From contig JAKOGI010000081.1 of the NCBI GenBank assembly GCA_029747015.1, positions 966,001 through 1,030,000 of the forward strand: a DNA stretch of 64,000 nucleotides. The letters run 5' to 3'. The notes beneath the pieces are model-generated. The model searched no databases. It saw only the letters and a list, made by a program, of their open reading frames with translations, and was not told the origin of the DNA. This DNA is from Carnegiea gigantea (Eukaryota > Streptophyta > Magnoliopsida > Caryophyllales > Cactaceae). Both the position numbers and the translations under genes were made by a program. This document shows, one piece after another, positions 34,540 to 45,556 of the stretch; position 1 is the stretch's first letter, and every line of letters begins with the position of its first letter.

Positions 34540-34617
34540 CACGTGTCGATGGTGGACTGGTTGGTAGATACCTCAGGAAGGGCAGTGTACTCCGATCTAC
34601 TTCGTTCCCTATAAAAA
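34540..34617 (+). promoter_or_regulatory. G-box/TATA promoter module, unit 5
   Basis: GCCACGTGTC, 70 bp before TATAAAAA, with acctcaggaagggcagtgta between, similar to the modules of unit 2 and the long gene. Confidence 0.6.
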
Positions 34618-35147
34618 GGGGCGACGAGTCTTCTTTGTCACGTCACATCCTGCCCACCTCTAATCCTTTAGAGAAGAGAGAGAAAGAAGAGGGAAATGGT
34701 TTGCTTTCCAAACTTCACTAGCACTGAGATGGCGGCCAAATATGTTCGAGAAACCTTTCGATGGCGTCTGAGAGAGACCTCGGTATAGCGTCCGAGGCCC
34801 CTCCCTGAGGATCACCTCATCCTTAGTCCGAGTTTTGACCTTAGCGTGGCTACACAGTATGCTCAGGACTCCAATATCTCTGAGATGGTGCATGCGATCT
34901 TCCACGCCATGGACGTGAACGAGGCTACGGAGTAGGGTATCACGTGCAGAATCTCGACGGGGTGCCTGATGTGGGCCCTGCAGCAGCTGTATTGGGATCC
35001 TTTCGAGTTTTGGTTCGAGAACGTCGAGTACAGGCACAGGGAAGCCCGAGCTTTGTGAACCCGCTTGCTGATCTCGCATCCTCTAGCAGTCCTGTAGAAG
35101 CCTTAGGTTTAAGTGATGCTCCTCCTGCGTCAAGTGACGAGGAGTAG
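34540..35147 (+). pseudogene. Antisense small gene, unit 5 (unknown family)
   Basis: CACGTG at 34540-34545, TATAAAAA at 34610-34617, ATG at 34696, then MVCFPNFTSTEMAAKYVRET and ISEMVHAIFHAMDVNEATE. Two in-frame stops (about 34786 and 34935) interrupt it. After a frame change near 34944-35060 the end PPASSDEE-stop falls at 35147. AATAAA is at 35216-35221. ATG to final stop is 452 bp. Repeat array A starts about 75 bp further on. Confidence 0.6.
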
Positions 35148-35295
35148 GCATAGGAGTTTCCATTGTATTCTCTTATTTTGCTTGCAGAGACAGTATGTAC
35201 TGATCTGGCTGGTGTAATAAAAGACCCTTTTATGACTCGCCTCTTTGTATTGTTTGTTTGTATGCACATGTTGTGACTGGCCATAGGGCCGTATT

Positions 35296-36110
35296 CTGCG
35301 ACCATTAGCCCCCATCTGGGCTAGGAGTATAGTGACTTACAATGAGGCCGTCCTCTGGAACCCTTAGTCGCTACAAGGGCTAAGAGTAAGCAATCGACCG
35401 TAGAGCCATGCTCTGAGGCCCTTAGCCCCTATTAGGGCTGAATGTAGCAGTCGGTCGTAAAGCCGTGCTCGAGGACCCTTAACCCCTACTGGGGCTAATA
35501 GTATGACGATCGACCGTAAGGCCGCGCTCTAGGACTCTTAGCCCCCACTGGGGCTAAGAGTGCAGCGACCGGCCGTGCTCTGGGATCCTTAGCCCCTACT
35601 GGGGCTAAGAGTGTAGTGACCGGCCCTAAGACTGTGCTGTGGGACTCTTAGCCCCCACTGGGGCTAAGGGTGTGGCGACCGGCCATGAGACCGTACTCTG
35701 GGACCCTTAGCCCCCCTGGAGCTAAGAGTGTAGAGACCGGCCATAAGGCCGTGCTGTGGGACTCTTAATCCCTACTGGGGCTAAGAGTGTAGCGACCGGC
35801 CCTAAGGTCGTACTGTGGGACCCTTAGCCCCTACTGGGGCTAAGGGCATGGTGACCTGTCATAAGGCCGTGCTGTGAGACCCTTAGCCCCCATTGGGGCT
35901 AAGAGTGTAGCAATCGGCCGTGAGGCCGTGCTCTGAGACCCTTAGCCCCCCCGGGACTAAGAGTGTAGGGACCGACCATAAGGTTGTGCTATAGGACTCT
36001 GAGCCCCTACTGGGGCTATGGGTATAGTGACCAGCCGTAGGGCCGCGCTCGAGGGCCCCTAGCCCCCTCGGGCTAGGCATATAGTGACTGGCCGTAAAGC
36101 AGTGCACTCA
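35296..36110. repeat. Tandem array A, 58-59-bp unit, about 14 copies
   Basis: Each unit reads approximately: gaccggccgtaaggccgtgc, tctgggaccc, ttagcccctactggggctaa, gagtgtagc. Two palindromes occur per unit, TTAGCCCC(4-5)GGGGCTAA and CGGCC(GTAA)GGCCG. Copies vary by substitutions and small indels. The array lies between antisense unit 5 and the promoter of the long antisense gene. The same unit forms array B. Tandem repeats in the 3' untranslated region are known from Tat/Ogre elements. Confidence 0.95.
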
Positions 36111-36171
36111 GAGGCCTGTTCTTCCTGAAGGTCTAGCGTTTCTTGCTAGTAGAGAGGTGATAATAGGGCGC

Positions 36172-36248
36172 CACGTGGCACCGATTGGGAGGGGTTGCAC
36201 CTTTTAGGTGTCTCAGGAGGAGTGTCCCCGGTCCTCGCTCTATATAAG
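36172..36248 (+). promoter_or_regulatory. G-box/TATA promoter module of the long antisense gene
   Basis: GCCACGTGGC at 36170-36179, then gtctcaggaggagtgtcc, then TATATAAG at 36241-36248, 69 bp after the G-box. It is homologous in layout and partly in sequence to the modules of units 2, 3 and 5. Confidence 0.65.
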
Positions 36249-39200
36249 GGTACAGATTCGGTGGAAAATGTCATTTTCTCATCGTGTGTGTGAACCGTCT
36301 AGAGAGAAAAACGATTTCTAGAGAGAGAGGCTCTGCTCCCTTCCTCATTCTGTATTCAAATTCACTATAGTGTCTCAAGCTCCTCCCTCGTATCTTCGAA
36401 GGCTTTGCTTGAGTATTCATCCTCATCTTCAAACTACCTCCTTGAATCTTTATCTTCTGTAGGTACACCCTCGTACCCCTTCGAGGCATTCGTTTGTTGT
36501 ACTTGTAAATTATGTCATCATCTTGCTCATCTAGCAGGGACGTTCCTGAAGGGTTAGCCAGTCCCCAAGTGAAGGGTCGCCATCCGCAATTCCCTAGCCT
36601 CTCGGCCTTTATTAATGGTCGTGCGGTTGCGGGCATCCCCCGAAAGAATCAATGTAGGGAACCCAAAAAGATTCCCTACGCGGTACCTCTTTTTGAACCA
36701 GGCACTCCCTCGTGGTCTAGTTGTGAATAGGGATGGCAGTTGCATCTGAATTCAAAGCAAATCTGATTCAATCCGAAGTAAAATTATCCGATTCAAATCC
36801 GAGATAGAAAAATTCGAGTCCGAGTCCGAGTCCGCTAAAAATAATCCGTATCCGAATCGGATTCGGATCGGATTCGGAGGAAGGGTAAAACCCGATCCGA
36901 CTTTCAATCCGATCCGACTAATTATTTATATATTTAAAATTTAAAATTTTAAAAAATACAGCCTATCCAAAAATATTATGCCACACTCTCCATTAACACC
37001 CTCCAAATCTGCAAGCCCCTGCCCGACCCACCTCCCAATTTTAATTTTTTTAATCAAAATTATAACATTGAATTTGGAAATTGAAATTAAAACCCTAGTA
37101 GGCTTCCTTCTATCTCTCACCCACTCATTCTCTATGCTGGTGCCCCCCACTCTCTCTCTCTCCTCGCCCCCCCGCGACTCTCTCTCCTCGCGACCCTCAC
37201 CGGCGATTCTCTCTCCTCGCGACCCCCCGCCCCCAGCGAGTCTCTCTCTCCTTGCGACCCCCCGGCTAGTTTGTCTCAGCCTCTCCTCGGCTTCTTTGGC
37301 TAGTCTCTCTCTCAGCATCTACATCTGCTTGGCCGTCATGCACTCCTCACCCAGCTCCTTTCAATGCTTCAAGCGTTCTCTCTCGGAGCCTTAGTCCCAA
37401 CTCGGCGGATCCTTACTGCCTCAGACCATCGGTCAATCCCCCACTCCCCGCATGCTGCCAGTCCCCAAATCCCCTTTTTATTTGTTCTTGTTAGTTGCTC
37501 ATGACGATAATCGAACTTGAATCATAGTTTTCTGATTTTGTTTGTAATGGTGGTAATCTTGGTGTCTTTTGATTTTGTTCATAATGATGATAATTTAAAC
37601 TTGTGAATTGTTTATCCCATTTTACAGCATGAATTGCTCATGGCTTGGCTAAGAGTTTAAGACCATTCTTATTCTTTTTGACATGTGCTATTAACATGGA
37701 TCAACATCAACATGGTGATTCATCTTATCTTTGTGATGTGCAATCAGCTCAAGGAGAATCATTTGCTCCCAGAGGAGTTCCAAATACCCAAAATTACACT
37801 CGAGATGACATAAACTAAGCTAACTTGTTAATATGTATCTTCTTTCGTTCTTCGTTTAGCTTAAATGTTAAACACACATGATCGCATCAACAGGCGGAAA
37901 CAATATAGAAAAATTGTATAAAATTATTGTGGGGCAAAAGGAATTATTTCGGATCGGATTAAATCCGATTCCGATCCGATCCGACTCGGATCGGATTTGG
38001 AGGTTCCCCTCCGATCTGCCGGATCGGATTCGGATCGGATTTTCAGATCTGAATCCGAATCCGAATCGGATGCGGATTCGGATTTTTCAATATCCGATCC
38101 GAATCCCATCCGTTGCATCCTTAGTTGTGAGTACTCCTCCACCCCTAGCATCCCGAGTCCTGAGGTGGAGCTCTCATACCCATGGAAGATCATCATTGCT
38201 GACTATATAACTGATTTCTAGGTACAAAGAATGGCAAAAACCAAGTCCACTCCCCCCATCACGTCTCCAGACGAGTTGTTAGTTGAGGGTATGTAAGGTA
38301 ATCCTTATTCTGCCCCATGCTCATCAAAACCGGGGGCCGAGGTGGCCTCCACTAATACTAGCTCTACCTTTGGGGGACCTCCTCTTCCTCTTCTGATAGT
38401 TCGTCAAGACATTCGTCCTCGGAGGGGGCATCGATGAGCTCCTCGTCCCATGAAGGGCTTTCTACTCCGGCCAAGTCGGTACTTAAGAGGAAAGGCCGTT
38501 TTCCTGTGGGGCTAGTTCCTGAGATTATGGCGGAGGGGCCAGAGTTCCCGGGTCTCCAGCCCGCTTAGACCCGCAGGATGGTCCGAACAATCACTTTCCC
38601 GACCCCAAGGTCGTTCCTACATTAAAGAGGATGGCCCTCGAGAAGTAATACCTCCCGCCTGTAGGGTACACCTTCGTAATCCCCGAGGCGGATGCAACCA
38701 TGAATGAGCCATCCACCAAATGTATAGCAGTTTATCATGCGGCTCTCAACTACGGTCTCAGACTCCCTCTTCACCCGGTGATTGAAAAGATTTTGAGCAA
38801 GTACGAATTGGCGCCCATGCAGGCTATGCCTACATCATGGCATAACATTTGCTCTTTTATCGTGACTTGTGAACTGCGCGGCCTCACCTATTCGGGACAA
38901 GCGTTTAGTCTTGTACATACCGTCCAGAGGGCTTCCAAGGAGACAGCGAACTTGGGATGGTATTGTTTCAATAACAGGTTGGGATTCATGACGGCCATCG
39001 AGAAGAAGTCCAAGGTGAAGTATTGGAAATATGACCTCCTCTTTGTCCGCCGAGAGTCAGTTGGGGAAATGTTCCTAACTGGAACGAGGGTAAACCCGTT
39101 AGGAACCGTTTTAGAGAACCCACGGCTGAAGGGAGGAAAACGGCCTGCTACTTCCAATTCTACATAAAGGAGGACGATAAGCCCCGGCCCATCCCTAAGT

Positions 39201-40534
39201 TTATGACTTGGGCAATAGAATCGGTGAAGAGCCCTGAGAGGAGCAAGAGCAAGTCTAGTGACAGGGAACCTTTGAATTGGCTCCCCAAGTTGAAGTTTTT
39301 CAGAAACGACTTTTTCCTTGCCGTGGCGGGCCTTCTAATCCTTAAGAATTTTTCTAAGGGTATTGGTCGTCCCTGTGTTAGTCAGCCTTTCTGTTTGGTT
39401 CTGACCTGACTTTCCTTTTGTTTTATGCTGAGCAAGCGAGGAAGAGGTTGACGGTCTTTGAGACCGGGGGCGCTACTCCTGAGCAAGTGGCAGCCGATGC
39501 CGAGCGCCGTCGGGAAGAGGAGAGGTAGCGCCTTGTGAACTAGCAAGCCAAGAAGATACGCTTTAAAACCTTGTTTGCACCCCCTTCATCGTGACCCCTA
39601 GTTTGGAGTAAGCTGACAAACTATTTTGACCGCAGGCACCCCCTCTAGTATCGCATGGAAAGAAGCCCATAATCAACTTACCGGTCTGTAAGCGCCAGCG
39701 AACCGAGGGTCATCCTGATGAGACCGCGACATCCGCCCCTACTCATGCGAGGGAAGCAGGAGCCGAACAGTCTGCCCCTCGGCAATGTGGAAGCCGGTCA
39801 GCTGGGGACCGTACCACCGGTCCCCAATAGCACACCGCCCCCTCTAAGACCGTAGGGACTACTTCTCAGGCTGTCGGCGGTTCTCCTCCGAGCGCTAAGC
39901 GGCCGTCCACTAATTTCATCAAGACCGACCCCGCGGCCAAGTTTTCACTTATTCAGGACTTAGATAAGTCTTGGGACTTGGCGACCTCGGGCGTCTCAGA
40001 TCCCTCCAAGATTACCGAGGAGGAGGTGACAATGGCATAAGCGTTGACTCGAGGGGTGAGAGCCGCGGCAGAGTGCTGAAGGCTAGAGGGACTGGCGACC
40101 TGGTACCAGCGACGCTGGGAAAAGCTGAAGGCTGAATGAGATGCCCAGGAGGCCAAGAAGAAAGACTTGCAACGCCAGCTGGAAGAGGCGCTTTCGAAGG
40201 CCAAGGCTGAGGCAACCACAGGGCTGAAAGGGCGACTCAAGCCAGGGAGCAAGGCTATTAGCAAGGTCGTGCCAATACCTTCGGGTATCTGCGTAAGGTC
40301 TTAGTGATGCTAGCCCAAGAATTTCAGGAGGATAGTTACTTCGAGGCCTACCTCTACTACGTCAACGAGTGCCAGCGGGCCAAGGACGAGGGCCGAGACC
40401 CCGAGGACGAGGAGTTTATTCCTCCTTCTGGTGAGGGTGACGGTGCAGGGGATGAGGTAACTAACCCCTTGGATGCTAATGCCGGGGCTTTTGAAGATGA
40501 GGGCCGTGAGGATAGCGGAGAGCCTGATATGTAA
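36249..40534 (+). pseudogene. Long antisense gene of the Tat element, Transposase_28-like, interrupted by hAT
   Basis: Antisense to gag-pol, after the TATA box at 36241. The first coding part (ATG 36512) is Ser-rich, then basic and Pro-rich; it is cut by a hAT insertion at 36727 and its frame resumes at 38131 with STPSIPSPEVELSYPWK to a stop at 38221. Further on, 38700-39167 has LRLPLHPVIEKILSKYELAP and SWHNICSFIVTCELRGL, matching the Transposase_28 (putative gypsy-type) region found in extra genes of plant gypsy elements. A coiled-coil part (40100-40240, with KKKDLQRQLEEALSKAKAEA) and an acidic C-terminus (40304-40534) follow. Stops, frameshifts and perhaps introns (a CAG acceptor-like site at 39635) separate the parts. 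Its function in such elements is unknown; despite the domain name, transposase activity is not implied. Confidence 0.65.
36719..38130. mobile_element. Non-autonomous hAT element inserted in the antisense gene, exact 8-bp duplication
   Basis: agttgtga occurs on both sides (36719-36726 and 38123-38130). The body (36727-38122) starts atagggatggcagttgc and ends with a sequence whose complement starts AAGGATGCAACGG, a short imperfect inverted repeat of hAT type. Both subterminal regions (36780-36920 and 37945-38105) are packed with ATCCGAAT/GGATCGGATTC words. The middle has C/T-rich leader-like sequence (37050-37400) and a short start-like coding piece (ATG 37696, MDQHQHGDSSYLCDVQSAQG) that ends at 37818; no transposase domain remains. 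Reading across the empty site restores the frame of the host gene. Confidence 0.85.
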
Positions 40535-40762
40535 CCCCCTTCTGTTTCCTTGTTCTTTCTTCTTCGTCTTTTTTTTATTATTTAAGGCTGTATTTACACT
40601 TTATTAATGAAAAACGTTTATTTCTGGTAGCCAGCTTCTTTTGTTGATCGCTCTTCTGCTTTATACTTGTTCTTTCGTTTTAGCCTGCATTTTCGTTCTC
40701 CATATGCTGTAGGGTAGTAGCCCCCAATTGAAAGAACAAGTAATGCGTCATTTTGGCAAGGG

Positions 40763-41610
40763 ACTGAGAGACCTTTAGCCCTCCTAGGGCTAAGAGTGTA
40801 GTGACCGTCTATGAGGCCGTGCTCTGAGACCCCTAGCCCCCACCGGGGCTAAGAGTGTAGCGATCGGCTATAAGGTCGTGCTTTGGGACCCTCAACCCCT
40901 GTGACTGGCCGTAAGGCCGTGCTTTGGGACCCTTAGCTCCTATTGAGGCTAAAAGTGTAGCGACCGGCCGTAAGGCCGTGCTCTGGGATCCTTAGCCGCT
41001 ACTGAGGCTACGAGTGTAGCGAATGGCCGCTAGGCCGTGCTCATGAACCCTTAGCCTCCACTGGGGCTAAGAGTGTAGCGACCGGCCGTTAGGACGTGCT
41101 CATAGACCCTTAGGCTCCACTGGGGCTAAGAGTGTAGCGATCGGCTGTTAGGTCGTGCTCATGGACCCATAGCCCCCACTGGGGTTAAGAGTATAGTGAC
41201 CAGCCATTAGGCTGGGCTCTGGGATCCTTAGCCTCTACTGAGGCTAAGAGTGTAGTGACCTGCCGTTAAACCATACTCATGGACCTTTAGCCCCCAATGG
41301 GGCTAAGAGTGTAGTGACCGGCCGCTAGGCCGTGCTCATGGACCCTTAGCCACTACTAGGGCCAAGAGTGTAGCGATCGGCCGTTAGGAATGCTCAAGGA
41401 CTCTTAGCCGCCACTGGGGCTAAGAGTGTAGCGACCGGCCGTTAGGCAGTGCTCATGGACCCTTAGCTCCCACTGGGGCTAAGAGTGTAGCGACCGGCCG
41501 TTAGACCGTGCTCATGGACCTTTAGCCTCTATTTGGGCTAAGAATGTGGCGACCGGCCGTTTAAGCTGTGCTCGTGGACGTAGCAACCGGCCGTTAGGCC
41601 GTGCTTAGAG
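40763..41610. repeat. Tandem array B, 58-59-bp unit, about 14 copies plus partial ones
   Basis: Same unit as array A, with both palindromes kept in most copies. A truncated unit lies near 40900 and another near 41580. The array separates the 3' end of the long antisense gene (stop 40532-40534) from the end of the integrase frame (about 41740), that is, it sits where the two opposite transcription units meet. Confidence 0.95.
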
Positions 41611-41739
41611 AAAAAGAGGGTTGCACATGAGTGCAAATGTGGCCACTGTGGGCTTCTGATTTTATTACTTGCAATCAAGGAATACATGTCTATTGGAGGT
41701 AAAGAAAAGGATGAGCGTAAATATAATACTTTCTCAGGT

Positions 41740-42803
41740 TGCTGCCGTGCCAGGTTCGTGGTATAGGAGAGCTGCTAACAGTCTCGAGGCGATACATTTC
41801 GAGGCGGACTTGGGAGGTTAACTTTGTATAGTCCTTCCCAATTGGCAGTAAGTTTACCATGTTCCCCCGAGCGAGCTCCGGCCTCCATACGACGAAGAAC
41901 CAAGTTGCCTACCTGAATTGGCTGCATCCGCACTATGCGGTTGTGAAGTCATGCGATGCGGAGCTTGTAGAGGCCTTCCCAAAGAAGAGCATCGCCGCGA
42001 ATAGAGGGGAGGAGGTCCAGGGCCTCTCAAAGTGTTGCATTGTTTAGCTCTTCCTTGAAAGTTGTCAACCAATGAGTGTGGAGAGCGATTTTCACGGATA
42101 AGACAGCCTTGGACCTGTAAGCCAACATGAAGGGAGTTTCGCCAGTAGCGGTTTTCTTGGTGGTGCAGAGGGACCATAGGACGCCGTGCAGTTTGTCCGC
42201 CCACTTGCCTTTAGCGCCATCGAGTTTCTTATGTAGGCCATGGAGAATAGACTTGTTGGCCGCCTCAGCTTGGCTGTTGATCTGAGGGTAAGCAACAGCG
42301 GTGAACCGAGCTTGGCAGCCTAAGTTACTGAGATAGTCAGTGAGCCTACTAGTGTCGAATTGCCTGCCATTATCAAAGATGATGGCACGAGAGATGCTGA
42401 AGCAGGTGATGATGTTCCGCCAAATGAACCTTCGCACTTCAGCAGTGGTGATAGAGGCTACGGCCTCAGCCTCTATCCATTTGATAAAGTAGTCGACCGT
42501 CACAAAAAGGTACTTACGCCACCCCGTAGCCATGGGGAAATGACCGAGGATATCCATTCCCCATGTGGCGAACGGCAAGGGGCTAACAATTGGCGTCATG
42601 GGGGTGGAGGGGACTCGTTGGACTCGGGTGAACTTCTGGCATTTGTCATAGGTCCGCACTAGTGTCATGGCATCCTCATGCAAGCTGGGCCAGTAGTAGC
42701 CAGTTCGAATGGCCGTCACAGTTAGGGCGTGACCTCCGGTATGTGTGCTGTAAACGCCTTCGTGCAGCTCTTCCACTATCTTTTTCCCGTCCTCCGGGGT
42801 CAC
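41740..42803 (-). pseudogene. Tat integrase
   Basis: A 258-residue open frame (42027-42803) covers zinc finger and core. THTGGHALTVTAIRTGYYWP and YDKCQKFTR form the HHCC finger; WGMDILGHFP gives the first catalytic Asp, IIFDNGRQFD the second, and the Glu lies in YPQINSQAEAANKSILHGL. TGETPFMLAYRSKAV is the usual end of the core. The C-terminal part continues in another frame to about 41740 with GNLVLRRM and HGKLTANWEG. All three acidic residues are present, but the C-terminal frameshift breaks the protein. Confidence 0.9.
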
Positions 42804-43039
42804 ATAACTAGGAAGGGCCGGGTAAAAGATCTCTTGTACAGGATCCCCTCGTATAGGATAAACCAGTTCGACCTCTTCTTCACTCTATCTGCTTCTTTAG
42901 GATCCATGGGAAGGGTACCGTCAGAGCGATACGCGCAGATAGGATCCATTCATGTTAGCTTCTGTCTAACCACAGCACTTCATGTGGATCAATGCTCCTC
43001 TCTGTCAGGGTCTCCCACTGAATGTTTTTGGGCTTCCCT

Positions 43040-43476
43040 TCATCGGATGAGCTTGCCAATTTAGACAAGCCATCGGCCTGTCGGTTCTCTGAGCGAGGGA
43101 TGTGTGTGATCGCAAAGTGTTTTAGTAATTTAGTCGCCTCCTATACCCACCGAACATATGCGGCCATGGTTTCGTCCTTTGCTTCATATGCGCCGTTGAG
43201 CTGGCTGACGACTAACTGGGAGTCAGAGAAAGCTTAGATAGAGTTCGCCCCGCCGGTGTAACATAGCTCTATTTTTGCGATGAGGGGTTCGTACTCTGCT
43301 TCATTGTTGGACGCTTTGAACATAAACTTCAAAGCGTGCTCGTACCGTACTCCGATGGGACTTTTAATAATAAGGCCGGCCGCACTCCCATCCTTGGTGG
43401 ACGAGCCATCTACACACAAGTTCCAGGGCAGCGGGTGTAAATCACCTTCCTCGGCTGGCGTCATATTCTCAGCCAA
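43040..43476 (-). pseudogene. Tat second (archaeal-type) RNase H
   Basis: The open piece 43234-43476 has LCVDGSSTKDGSAAGLIIKS and KASNNEAEYEPLIAKIEL, the first two catalytic blocks of archaeal-type RNase H. After a stop at about 43234 the region continues with FSDSQLVVSQLNG and IPRSENRQADGLSKLA. An additional RNase H between the RT-RNase H and the integrase is characteristic of the Tat lineage. Confidence 0.85.
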
Positions 43477-43539
43477 AAAGTCAGCTAGCGCCTGGGCTTT
43501 GATGGCCCGTCATGGTTCAAAGGCCAAGTCGTAGCGTGA

Positions 43540-44989
43540 CAGCTCGACGGCCCATTTCATGAGCCGTCCTGAGGCATCTAACTTCTGAAGGATGTTCTTC
43601 AAGGGTTGATCGGTTAGGGCCAGGATCTTGTGAGCCTCAAAGTAGGGCCTCAGCTTCCGACTGGCCATCACTAGGGCATAGGCAAACTTCTCTATAAAAG
43701 AATAGTTTCTTCCGCCCCCGCCAAGGCGTAACTCACATAGTATACAGGGATTTGCTCCTTAGCCCCTTCCACTACGAGAACAGCGCTAACCGCATGCTCT
43801 GAAACGGCTAGATACAGGACTAGAACTTCCCCCTCTAGGGGACTGGCGATCTTGGGCAGCTGAGCTAAGTAGGTCTTCAATGCTTAGAAGGCCTCGTCAG
43901 CCTACTGGTCCCAACTGAAGTTAGCCCGTTGTCATGAGACGCGAAAGAATGACAGGCACTTGTGTGCGGATCGGGACACAAATTGGCCCAAGGCTGCTAT
44001 GCAGCCGGTTAGGCGTTGCACTGCTCTTACACTCCGTGGCGGCTTCATGTCGAGGACGGCTTAGATCTTGTCCGCATTAGCCTCAATTCTACGACTGCTG
44101 ATCATGAACCCCAGAAATTTGCCCGACCGTACCCCAAACACACACTTCTTGGGGTTAAGCTTCATGCTGAAGGCCAGTAGTATATCGAACATCTTCCTCA
44201 AATCATGGGCATGATCCCCATCGGTCTTACTTTTTACTATCATGTCGTCGACGTAGACCTTCATGGTCTTACCAATGAGGGGTTCGAACAATTTGTTAAC
44301 CAAGTGCCGGTAAGTGGCTCCTATATTCTTTAATCCAAAAGGCATCATCCTATAACAGTGGAGGCCCCGGTCCGTGATGAACATAGCCTTTTCCTAACCT
44401 TTCGGGCAGAGGGTATCTAGTGGTATCCGGAGAAAATGTCTATGAAACTCAATAAGGCATGCCCGACTATGGCGTCCACCAACTTGTCAATCTTCGGCAG
44501 CGGGTAGCTATCCTTCGGGCAAGCCTTATTCAAATCCATGTAATCCACACACATTCTCCACATCCCATTGGGTTTCTTCACTAATACCACATTTGAGATC
44601 CACTCTGGATATTGGCATTCTCGAATGAACCCAACTTCTAGCAACCTTTGTACTTCAGCATTGGCAGCGGCAGTTCTCTCTGGGCCCATATGGTGCTTTT
44701 TCTGGACGATCGACCTATAATGGGGGTCCACGTTCAGCCTGTGTTCCATAACGGTTGGGGCGATGCCAGGCATTTCCTTAGGTCCAAATGCAAAGACATC
44801 TCTATACTCCTGTAGGAGCGTGAGCAGTGATTGCCAATCGAGGGTTGTCATATCTCGACCCAACTGAACTGGGCACTCAGGCCATTCCTCCTCGAGTGGA
44901 ACTTGCTCCACATCACCCGTGGCCTCCAGTGGAGGCCGTGAGGGTTCCGCCAAGGTGAGGGTGTGGACGACCAATGCTTCAGGGACCAT
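43540..44989 (-). pseudogene. Tat reverse transcriptase and first RNase H
   Basis: Open pieces 44417-44989 and 44061-44384 cover RT. The first has PNGMWRMCVDYMDLNKACPK and SYPLPKIDKLVDAIVGH; the second has MPFGLKNIGATYRHLVN and the catalytic YVDDMIVKSK (44241-44255), which is intact. A frameshift near 44400 separates them. The connection and first RNase H (43540-44050, for example 43692-43880 with LYLAVSEHAVSAVLVVE) are broken by several stops. The motif style (DLNKACPKD) is typical of Tat/Athila-type RT. Confidence 0.9.
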
Positions 44990-45022
44990 GGTGGCTGGTC
45001 CAGCCCTTGCACACTTCCCCGC

Positions 45023-45556
45023 CTAGGACGGTCCGTCAGGCCCGTGCTCCTTCGTTCGCTCTACCAGGGACCTGATGCTCACCAAGTAACACTCCCGAAC
45101 CGTCCATTGATCCCCATGCATTTCACCGATGCTTCTGTTATCAGCCTCGAATTGGAGCTGTAGGAGGTATGGGGCGATGACGGCTTTCACCTTGTGAAGG
45201 GTTGCACGTCTTAGGATCACATTGTAGGCCATGGGCACGTCAACGACCAAGAAGTCGACCTCTAGGTTCTTGGCTTTGAGCTTATCTCCAAAGCATACAA
45301 GGTGGCAAATCATACAAGTGGGATTCACCTCCTGCCCGCCGAAACCCAAGATGGGGTGCACCAAAGGGATGATATCACGTCCTGGGTGCGTAAGCTTCTT
45401 CAAGCAATCCCAGATTATGATGTCAACGGAGCTACCCGTGTCCATCAGAATTCGCCGCACAATTGCGCTCGCTATCTTCATCTCAACGACGAAGGGGTCA
45501 TTGTGTGGAAAGGCGAATCGCGGGGCTTCCTTTCCACCAAACACCATTGTGGGCAT
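45023..45556 (-). pseudogene. Tat aspartic protease
   Basis: A 177-residue open frame with LMDTGSSVDIIIWDCLKKL (active site DTGSS, intact) and VDVPMAYNVILRRATL, where YNVILGR is expected (Gly changed to Arg). It lies between gag and RT. The frame is open but no longer joined to its neighbours. Confidence 0.88.

Noticed and set aside
35296..36110. CRISPR-like array of regular repeats
   Set aside because: This is a plant genome; units are contiguous tandem copies without unique spacers and match a retrotransposon 3' region.
36978..37394. 138-codon Ser/Pro/Leu-rich plus-strand frame
   Set aside because: It lies in C/T-rich leader-like sequence of the hAT element and has no domain; composition explains the open frame.
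39591..39635. 45-base GT...AG intron in the long antisense gene
   Set aside because: Too short for a plant intron; the acceptor may be real but the donor is not placed.
42360..43064. Plus-strand open frames over the integrase and RNase H
   Set aside because: They are opposite-strand shadows of conserved pol domains and lack features of their own.
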